Positions 31,501 to 39,500 of a DNA stretch of 39,500 nt are shown here, one piece after another. The notes beneath the pieces were generated by a model. It had not been told where the DNA came from, did not search any database, and saw nothing but the letters and a program-made list of their open reading frames with translations. Position numbers and translations under genes: made by a program. Each line of letters opens with the position of its first letter. Positions within the stretch are counted from its first letter, which is position 1. This DNA comes from Gracilaria domingensis (lineage: Eukaryota > Rhodophyta > Florideophyceae > Gracilariales > Gracilariaceae), in NCBI GenBank assembly GCA_022539475.1, contig VCMS01000477.1:27165-66664 (forward strand), written 5' to 3'.

Positions 31501-32048
31501 TCACAGGTTCTCCGTACGACTGAAATCCCAACTGTAATCATCTGGGAAACAGTCTCTCTTCATGTGGGTTAAGACCAATTCATCTTCGTCATCAGATTTC
31601 GAATCAGACGAGAGCGGAACTGCACTGGAGTCGGAAGTGAAGCCTTCACTGTCAGTACCACTAAGTGAGGTGTACTGCTCGAGACCTGTTCTGTCGTAGT
31701 CAAGTCCAAGAGTGATTGACTTTCCCTCAGTTTCATCTTCACTTGTTGAGCTCCAAGGTCCAAACAGGCTTGAAGCATTTCCAAAGAGGGGCAACCAATG
31801 ATAACTTCGAATGGAGTTCCTTTCACAACAAAAAAGCGCAGGGAACCACGACTGAAGCAAACTAGACTGGGACTTTTTGAGAATACCCAAACATTCGGAA
31901 GTACTTCCATCGGCCATGTGATCTTCTTCTCTGTCACCGCTGGTTGACAGAAAGCTTCTCCGCAAGACTTGTAGACATAATGTTAGGAACTGCCTTGAGT
32001 CGAGCAACGGCTCCGTATCCAAGCCGTAAATCTTAACTTGAACGACTT
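31501..32048 (-). pseudogene. Protease region of element A (overlap copy)
   Basis: Equivalent of 18424-18966. The DSRA motif is again Asp-Ser-Arg, so the Gly-to-Arg change is real. Frame losses after DSR and in TEKKITM are deletions relative to the other copy. Confidence 0.55.
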
Positions 32049-33458
32049 TCAGACGACGGTCTTCACGTCTGTATCTGCATAGGCCTTGGTTCTAGTACAC
32101 CTTCGAGCAGAAATGAGACGGCGAATACTCTTCTTCGCTTTCTCTGTGTCTTCTCGAAGCAACTGTGCGAAGGTCAAACCAGAAGGGGCATTGGCCAATT
32201 CTTCGTAGACATTGTATTTCCCCACGTGTTTCTGAAGCTTAACTTTGCTCGAGGAACTCTTTCGAACTCCAGACCTTCCTGTCTTGATCTTCTTAGTCTG
32301 TGCGGAACGGACACGTCTACTAGCGTCCTTCTGAGACTCGGCAGTATTCGGGAACATGACCGGCGAAATTTCAATGAGCTCTCCCGTACGAGCTTGCTTC
32401 GGAAGTGGGGATCCATCTACAGGTCCCTTAGCTGTGTTCACAAATTTTTGTCATGCTTTTGCTCCGTGGGGACAGAGACATGACTCTCTTTCTCATGCTG
32501 TTCTGAAGTTGAAGGGGAATCTTGTACGCTAAGCTTTTCTTCAGACTGCGATCACTCCTCGCGTTCTCAAACTTCACTTCACGCGAGTTGTCATTGGATG
32601 ATCTCTTCCAACATGTATTCACTGAATCGCCGAACGTTCCGCACCGCACACAACGACTATCTCGATGATGGTTCAGTTCACATCTGATAAAAATATGTCC
32701 TGGCTGTCGGCAATACGAACACAATCGATCGCCACCTTGACGGTTATTCGACTGAGAGAAGTGACTCTTCTTCATCATCAGAGACAACTGCGCAAGCTGG
32801 TCAGAAAACTCATTCACTTTGTCCTCAAGGACATCAGACGAAGACTGCGCCTGCTTCTTTGGCTTCTGTAGAACGTGCATGGCCGTTGTAAGAGCATTAA
32901 AGACTCCATATAAACCAAGGGTCTTCTTCCCGGGGATAAATGACTTCACGACTTCTCTCAGAGAATTGTAGTCCTCAACACCACGAAACATTACAAACTG
33001 CGCAAAGTTCGCAAATTCCATGACCGCTTTACGAAGAAAGCCAAACTTGGCCTCAGAGTTGAATCCAGCTTTCTCAAAACAGCTGTCCCTCTCTTTCATC
33101 GACCCGAGCAGATCCGTTTAATCTAAACGTGATGAAACTGCACGGCGAATGTTCTCTTCAGGTCCGTCACTTGTACCAAAGCGATCAATCAGCGACGCCT
33201 TAACTGCATTGTAAGCTCTTGTTCTGAGGCCAGAGAACCATCTTCAGCATAGATCTCATTATATAAATCGAACGCCTCGCCTTCCAGAAAACCAAGAAGG
33301 ACAAGAGCACTTTCTTCTTCAGTTTTGCGAGATATTGAAACATTTTCATGGAAGAAGAAGAACTTTCTCACATCGACGGAAGAACCATCGAAATTGACGG
33401 TAGAAGAGGATGCTTCATTAGGTTGGCCCCCTCCTCGAGAGTACCCTCTGGACATCAT
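32049..33458 (-). pseudogene. Gag of element A (overlap copy, better zinc-knuckle region)
   Basis: Equivalent of 18967-20390. The frame 33099-32428 joins CSYCRQPGHIFIRC to CVRCGTFGDSVNTC without a break, showing two knuckle-like motifs 8 residues apart, the second with Asp for His. The TAA after SRLD is shared with the other copy. A T is missing near 33221, which truncates the capsid part here but not in the other copy. Confidence 0.65.
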
Positions 33459-34311
33459 TTTGATGGCAAACGACGCGGGTGATTGCACACCCTTGCACTT
33501 GCCTATCGTAGCAGAAAGAGACTCAGAGTAGAACACCCAGCCACATAAAAAGATCAACGTGGGCCCAGACTCCATCAGGTAAATAAACTTAGTATGCCCA
33601 GGAGAAGATCTCACGGCACAGAAAAGAGAAAGAGGAACTAGTGGCGTGATAACCAGCAAACGAAAGATATATCGAAAAACGGACGACAACAAACTGCACG
33701 CGAATTCTGCAGTCAAATTTATCTCTGCGCCTCCGGAGACAAGCATATAGACTTCTCACGAGGCTCCCTAAGGAAGAGTTACTAACTGAAGATAGTCTTC
33801 ACTCCGTACCCCAACCTGGTTTCTTGCAGAAGACGTTACGCGGCACTCAAAGAAAACCGAACGGACAACTTCCCCTCTAGCGCCAAAGTCCGTGTAGCAC
33901 CAGTTCTCTCGACAGACACCGTTATCCGAGCGGAAGCTCCGGTGGGGCTTACTGACAACAGAAGCGCCTTTGGTACACACTACCCGATTCTCGTCCATGC
34001 CTAGGGCGCTTTGACCGGTACTGGGGTATCTGTTGAGTAGAGCAGTGCTCGCACAGAACGCGCAAGCACAAAAGATGTTGATAAGGCACGGAGGCCTAGA
34101 CGAAGTAATAAGTTACTTAGCTGCACTGCTCAAGGTATATGGGTACGGTTGATATAATAATAAAGTTGATGAACGCAATGTTTTGTTGGCTCGAGACACC
34201 GCTGGGCGTCTTTGCGACCCTTTATATAGAGTTCTGAACCCTCTAGAAGAGACTAGAAATGCAATAACGCACTATAGTTACTAACTAGATGCAGTAGTAC
34301 TCCTAAATGTA
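33455..34311 (-). repeat. Right direct repeat of element A (overlap copy)
   Basis: Same as 20387-21243 with constant offset 13068; TATATAAAG at 34220-34228 on the minus strand. Confidence 0.65.
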
Positions 34312-34598
34312 GAGTAGTGGGGCCAAACCCACTACAGTTTGATATCATTGGCCAGTTTAGCACACGCGGCATTGCCTTCGGGCAATGCATGCATGCCAAC
34401 TGGCGATGTCCTTCTGACTGTAATTACAGCAGTGCATTGCACCCACATTATGTAGCGTAGGATATAAAGCAGATGCAATAACAATTCAGACTTGCGGGAC
34501 TCTCTCTTCCCACATATTTCGCGGGATAAGTAGCGAAGTACGCAGCCCGGTCTTCTTTCCAGCAGCTCGCCTGCTGCCTCTTCCTCTTCTTCTTCAAG

Positions 34599-34943
34599 AT
34601 GGATCGTCACTCCTTCGTCGAAAGGCCGTCGTGTCCAGCTTGCCAGAAAACCAACGATGATTACTACGACGACGGCTTTTGAGACAGCCTAGAAGTCTGT
34701 GTTGATACATTCAACGAAATTCTTGGAAAGTATCATGAGGTCGCGATTACGCAAGTTCAAGCGATGATGCTCGAAATCGCTCTAAATAAGAGCCGAGCCC
34801 GTCGTAAGTAAAGACAAAGACCTCCTGTCGGTGGCATTTCTCTTTTCTTCTCGAATTCCTCTTTTACAGATTCTACTTTAGTTAGAGACACTGGTCTTAA
34901 AGTTTTACTCAGACTTTTAGAACGCATACCAGACGAGATATAG
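34599..34943 (+). pseudogene. CxxC microgene B (overlap copy)
   Basis: Base-for-base equivalent of 21531-21875, including TGA at codon 28 (34680-34682), the GTAAGT donor (34804) and the TTTTACAG acceptor (34869). Confidence 0.45.
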
Positions 34944-35244
34944 TACCTCGTTATCGCTACGATGTTGTTTCATTGGCGCGCTGGCTGAAGCAGCACTTCT
35001 GGGGCAATGAACTTTCCGACTCTGATACCCAAACGGACGGCCGGTCCATCATTTTCCTGCTTCAGTGACTAATGTCCTAGTCCACCTGCACGGAGTCGTT
35101 CAGGCGGCGGTTCTAGCGAGGATTGCTTATTGAAGCGTCTGATTGCGTGCATGCATCATCTACTCGCGAAAAGCCCGGTCCAGTACGCCCTCACCGACGC
35201 TCAGCATTGTTTAATTGACAGAACCATTCAATCACATAACCATC

Positions 35245-36282
35245 ATGTCCGTCATCCAGCAGTGGTACCGAATTGGAGGACACGGAGGCTCCGGTTTTAG
35301 ACAAGAGCGGATCTCGCACAGTCAAGTGGTTACCAAGATCGAAGCTTGGGCAGAAGGATGGCAGTTGCACGGTATTCAGCTCTCGTTCTCCAATGGATCT
35401 GTAGCAGTGATCGGCAAGAAAAAATAACGATACCAGGGCACCCTCATCATGGACGATGCAGGTGGTGAATATGTTAATTTCCTTTCAATCTACGGGAACG
35501 GGGCTGGAACCCGCTGCGATGCCTTCCACATCGCGACCAACGAAGGTCAAGATTACTTCCCACAGATGTACGATTGGGGTCTCAGGACGGAGTACAAAAT
35601 GGAAGTCGGCTCTGGTATCATTCTGGGAGCATTCGGAAGGGCAGATTGGGAAATTGACAACTTATGAATATTGATGCTGCGCAATGTTATTGGCACCGAC
35701 ATGACTAGCGTCGTCTATGACATGAGAGGTGAGAATTTGCTTCCTCCGCAAAAGAAGATCGCACTTGATGTGACATTGGCAAACCCATCGGATACGGAGA
35801 GCGATAAAGGGGCCCAGAAGGTGACGAAATCGAACCAGACTGGAGGTAGTTGGAGCATTATAGCTGGAGTCACATTTGGTCAATCATATAAGGTGGAGGT
35901 TGGGATTCCCGAGGTGGCGGATGTTGAGGTAGAGACGAAATGGGAGATTTCTGATTCCGGTACTTATGGGAAGAGTTGGAGTACGACGGAAGGGTAAGAG
36001 GCCTCCATTCCTCTCATTGCTCTGGCACTGGAAAAAACTAGTATCACGGTGCACTAGTACGAAGAGAATCTAAGCCAGTTGCCGTACACGGCGCAGATGA
36101 AGTACTTTCTTGACAATGTCTCGAAATTTTACACACATGTTAATGGCGTCTACGATAGAGTAACAACAAGCCGTTTCATGCAGGAATCTACGACAGTGGC
36201 GACTTGGGACGATACAGGCAAAAACTCGATACCGATTGGGGAGGATAGCCCTAGTTTCATGAAAATGACCACGAAGATGTAA
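35245..36282 (+). pseudogene. Jacalin/aerolysin-type protein (overlap copy)
   Basis: Equivalent of 22177-23214 at constant offset 13068, with the same four in-frame stops (35425, 35665, 35995, 36055). Agreement between two contigs rules out random read error as the cause of the stops. Confidence 0.65.
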
Positions 36283-37029
36283 GTGTGGGCGTGGAGAATT
36301 TTGAGCGGCATCTATCTGTGAGCCGTCCTTAGCACGAGAACAAGAGTGGTCCGTGTCCTTATATACATTATTAATGCTGTTCTTAGATTAAGCCCCTGCA
36401 ATAGATTGGCTTAGCCGAGATGCTGGTTTGGCAGGTTTACAGCATCAGAAAATACCGAAGCAGCTGCCAGAGACCGTTGCGAATGAGACCGATTATGATC
36501 AATCTATCCAAACTAAGTTACTGTTGTCTTTTTGTCCTTTCTTGTCAATTCAAATTCCCCTACGTAGGCCGGGATGATCATTCAATGTCACGAAGTGCTG
36601 TCCTTTACTTTCTAGACTACTCGAGGCTGATATTTGGGTGATGTACTCATTTGTGCGAATGGTTTGCCCAGAGAGTACGGCTCAGCTCGCCGGAGCACAG
36701 ATAGCAATTACCAATACCCTGACGCGCCGTAGCTCTGGCTCCACCTGCAGCCGATCGCTTCAGGCCTGTGTGTAGCAGTAACATTAATCAACAAAGCGCT
36801 TTGGTTTTTGGAAATAATATAGTGACTGCAGCGTCACAGCCTGTTTCAATATGACTTCTTCCAACTATGGCGTTGTCTCTGTTATCTAACCACTGCTTCT
36901 GAAGAAAGTTGACCAACCGTCTTTAATTCAGTTTGAGATGGCCTACGCAGCCTATCGCGGAAGGTCGAAGACGTTAACTAAGACCGCGATGAACACTCTA
37001 AACTCTCAGTACCGTCTATAAAGAACTGC
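36283..37029. other. No gene seen; probable 5' region of Ty3 element B (overlap copy)
   Basis: Equivalent of 23215-23960. Confidence 0.35.
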
Positions 37030-38412
37030 ATGGATTCGGCCACGCTTCATTCTTCGTCTGTAATTGGTGAAAGTGAATGGGCTTTTACAGTCGTAGAAGC
37101 TACTGCAGATAAGGTGGAAACTTGGCTCGAGAGGGCGTCGCTGTCTACCCCGAAGGATCTTTCTGAGAGAATTGATGCTACAATACGCAGTGTTTCGTTC
37201 AGACCAAATAAGGAAGACCCTGCCGGGGATGTCGCGAACTTTTTAATTGATTTTATCACCGGGTTAGATCAAAACAATGCCTCCGAAGTTCTTGAGGATG
37301 TCGATATGTCAAAGAAATTCATCGATCGATTGGTAAACAAGTTTACGCCTGAAGTAATCTAGGAACGTATCAAAATGATGCGTCGGGGCTGGAGAAAGGA
37401 GCAACTTGCTAACATCAAACTGTTCAAAGATGAGGTTTCAAACTTAGCTCTCGAAATCTCGCTCACGGAGACCGCTCTCTCTCTATTGCAACCGAAGCAA
37501 TCTAGGAGTTTCGGAGACCGTTCACGCAAGCATGACGAATCCGGAAAGGCAAATAGGACAAGCAAGAAGGCCTCTGGCAATGAAGCGATTGAGAAGAAGC
37601 GAATCGGGAAACACAAGGAAACAGAGTGGGACCAGCCTTGTCTTAATCCTGATTGTTCTGGCATTCATCACCTGAAATACTGCCCAAACACTGCCAGCGA
37701 TCGAAAAAAGGAATTTTTTGGCCACCACTACGGTAGTAAGAACACCAAGAAGGCTAAGACAATTAAGAAAAGTCCCTCTCCGGAACATGCTTTTCCTGAT
37801 CCAAGCTCTGGTCGTCTCAGAGTAGCCTTAGAGCATTCTATCTTCAAAATTCTACTTGGCGACTCTAGTGCAGATTTTAGCGCAATGGACACCAATATGT
37901 TGCACAAATTTGTCTCCGCCGTACCGAGTATCACTGCGAAAGTGTTCCACAAACCAATACCCCTGGCTTGGGCATTCTCCAGTGGAGGAAGGGCCGAAAT
38001 CTACGCATCTCGCTCTGTCACACTTGCGATTACAATATTCCTTCCAGGATCCAATATCCCTGTGCGCGTGAGAGGAGTGGAATTTTACGTCATTGATAAA
38101 GCAATGGATGAAATTCTACTTGGCAGACCCTTCTTGAATTCAATCGGTTTGAATTTGGAAGACCATTTCAAGCGAGTTGGAAGCCACGTTCACGATCGAC
38201 ACGTAGATGAATTCGACTGGTTGTAATTCAAGAATGCTAAGGCAAAATACCAAGGCCTGTCGTATGCGAGCGCCGCAGATGACGACCCGATTGAACTCCC
38301 AGAATCTCTCTCTGTTGAGATTGGTGATGACAGTGATAGTTTTGTCAATCAAGCGTTCACGAGAATGATTTCTGAGGCAAACAGCAACGGTATGAACGAG
38401 GAATATATATAG
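37030..38412 (+). pseudogene. Gag and protease of Ty3 element B, three in-frame stops
   Basis: ATG 37030 starts MDSATLHSSSVIGESEW; gag continues to TAG 37360-37362, resumes in the same frame (ERIKMMRRGWRKEQ), and runs to TAA 38224-38226, then to TAG 38410-38412. The middle is Lys/Arg-rich (SFGDRSRKHDESGKANRTSK). A zinc-knuckle-like CLNPDCSGIHHLKYCP has four spacer residues between the first Cys pair. The protease has FKILLGDSSADFSAMD, with DSSA where D-S/T-G-A is usual, and VIDKAMDEILLGRPFLNSIG as the I-L-G motif with the typical C-terminal helix. The protein is of the oomycete-like Ty3 type. The RT follows directly in frame. Confidence 0.7.
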
Positions 38413-39303
38413 GAGTTGAGACGCCTTCTCCAAGAGTTTCGGGACGTGTTTCGCATCAACATAGGACCTGATCGTTCTGCCGACGTTGCCCCATTGGTCA
38501 TTACACTATTGAAGAACGCCAAAACGTTTCGGTGTTTTCAACGCCGGTACGCGCCACCGCAACGAGATTTCAAATTCCAGACTGTGCGCGAACTCGAGGA
38601 TGTGGGCGCAATTTACAAGAATTCGTCCTCATGCTGGGCGTCGTTTGCGCTTGATTGCCGAAACCAGGATCAGCCAAGCTCCGGTTCACGGTCGAATTCC
38701 GCGGTCCCAATGCACGCACGGTATTCATTCAATCAGCAATGCCTCATTTGGAATCCAAATTCCAAGACATCAGCGGAAGCTGTTGTTTCGCCAATATTGA
38801 CCTCGCTCATGGCTGTTGGCAGGTATCACTCTCTCCTGAATCTCAGGAGATGATGTCAATACAGACTCCCATTGAATTCTACTCTTCACATTGCCTCTTG
38901 CAAGGTGGAAGTGACTCTGGCAATCACTTTCATGCCTTTCTCGCTCACAAATTCGAAGGACGAGTCGAAAAAACTCTGGAAATGGCTGGAAGACTTTCTC
39001 CTCTACGCCAAGCACGAGAAAGAGCTCTCCACTAACCTCAGATTTTTCTTCTCTATCCGAAGGAAATCGGACTGAAAGTCCATGCCGAGAAGACTACTCT
39101 ATTCACACGTAGAGTAACGTTTTGCGGCCACGTAATCACCTCTGAGGGCGTGCAGTTTTAACCTCATCACTACGAATCCATGCTGACGATGCGCACACCT
39201 TCGTTAGCCAACGAGCTCCAGCAATTCGTATGCGCTACCAATTGGATGCGTAACTCAATTCCAGCGTACTCCAAGCGTATCTCCATCGTCTGCCCAGAGA
39301 AGT
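38413..39303 (+). pseudogene. Reverse transcriptase of Ty3 element B, frame-shifted
   Basis: Begins ELRRLLQEFRDVFRINIGPD (connector), then LRFTVEFRGPNARTVFIQSA and MPHLESKFQDISG, CFANIDLAHGCWQVSLSPES (first catalytic Asp), QTPIEFYSSHCLLQGGSDSG (LQGG motif), WLEDFLLYAKHEK (catalytic box, LEDF where the family has WLDDF), HAEKTTLFTRRVTFCGHVIT and ELQQFVCATNWMRNSIPAYS (thumb/connection). Frameshifts lie near 38645, 38975 and 39060, and an in-frame TAA at 39159-39161. Homology stops after about 39300, well before an RNase H. Replacement of the first Asp of the DD pair by Glu would by itself damage activity. Confidence 0.7.
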
Positions 39304-39500
39304 ATACAGATGCTCGATTGATACCCCGTAGATTTGAAATCCGGATGTCTTTCGGATATCATCTGGATATCTTGCGTATATCCATGATATCCCTGTGACA
39401 TCCAGTAGATATGACAGATGATGTACGAAATGATACTCTTTTGATGCCCTTGAGACATGCATCAACTACTTTGAAAGATATAACAGTAGATATGACGAAT
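39304..39500. repeat. GATATC-rich sequence at the window end
   Basis: GGATATC at 39354-39360 and 39365-39371, GATATCC at 39386-39392, plus several GGATGT/GACATCC and GTAGATATGAC variants up to 39496. It replaces the expected continuation of the RT/RNase H of element B, so it may be the edge of another insertion or a satellite-like repeat. Confidence 0.35.

Larger units (their letters stand above)
25460..38520 (+). repeat. Second copy of 12245-25458 (contig overlap, direct orientation)
   Basis: Collinear with 12245-25458 over its full length. The offset between matching landmarks is 13216 at 12454, 13169 at 14399, 13114 at 15954, 13090 at 17686, 13077 at 18424, 13070 at 19104 and 13068 from about 19650 to 24080. 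So about 150 bases are missing here, nearly all as single-base deletions in the first 7 kb. Beyond about 32.7 kb the copies differ by only a few bases. I take this as the beginning of the right-hand contig, not a second genomic copy. Confidence 0.8.

Noticed and set aside
5893..38412. A reassigned genetic code in which stop codons are read as Gln
   Set aside because: TAA, TAG and TGA all occur in frame, and several sit where the protein families have Gly, Leu or Trp. Long open frames still end at ordinary stops. It remains a testable idea, but the window does not support one specific reassignment.
12245..38520. Biological tandem duplication of a 13-kb retroelement block
   Set aside because: The error gradient on both sides of the single N at 25459, and near-identity away from it, fit an unmerged contig overlap better. 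A true duplication would show evenly spread differences of mixed type.
1..39500. Prokaryotic features: operons, ribosome-binding sites, CRISPR arrays, insertion sequences
   Set aside because: Introns, Ty3 and DIRS-type retroelements and the lack of compact gene organisation point to a eukaryote; no regularly spaced repeat array was seen.

Overview
The window is eukaryotic and made almost entirely of transposable elements. It holds spliceosomal-type introns of 54-66 bases, two Ty3/gypsy-type polyproteins, a tyrosine-recombinase (DIRS-like) retroelement, and a DDE-type DNA transposon with an accessory ORF. I see no rRNA, tRNA, operon or CRISPR. The Ty3 reverse transcriptase (LLYA/WMRNSIP type) is of the kind I associate with oomycetes. 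The DDE transposase plus accessory protein pair is of the kind I associate with diatoms and other algae. My best guess is a stramenopile or red-algal genome, with low confidence; nothing here fixes the species.

Layout. 0.3-2.2 kb: decayed retrotransposon gag on the minus strand, GC-rich. 2.8-8.0 kb: AT-rich island with a deletion-bearing transposase (minus) and an accessory gene (plus) facing away from each other, plus a 0.3-kb mini-copy of the DIRS-like element at its left side. 8.0-9.2 kb: GC-rich, LTR/leader-like, no gene. 9.2-14.5 kb: DIRS-like element on the minus strand with gene order recombinase, gag, RT, RNase H. 14.56-21.24 kb: Ty3 element A (minus) between two ~858-bp direct repeats; it has gag, protease, RNase H and integrase but no reverse transcriptase. 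Two related small CxxC genes lie on the plus strand, each about 290 bp beyond a repeat (15.7 and 21.5 kb). 22.2-23.2 kb: a jacalin-lectin/aerolysin (natterin-like) gene broken by in-frame stops. 24.0-25.5 kb: start of Ty3 element B (plus).

A single N at 25459 separates two copies of the same 13-kb sequence: 12245-25458 and 25460-38520. The right-hand copy begins with thousands of bases full of single-base deletions whose density falls to zero with distance from the N. The left-hand copy becomes error-rich only in its last ~100 bases. I read this as two overlapping contigs joined without merging, not as a biological duplication, so the real locus is probably about 26 kb. After 38520 the unique sequence continues into the RT of Ty3 element B and ends in a GATATC-rich stretch.

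Nearly every coding region carries nonsense codons (TAA, TAG and TGA), and many of them interrupt an otherwise continuous frame. Stops within the doubled region are present in both copies, so they are not read errors. Most genes here are therefore relics. The two linked CxxC microgenes, the rearranged gene order of the DIRS-like element and the lectin/pore-former embedded in the nest are the parts I find least ordinary.
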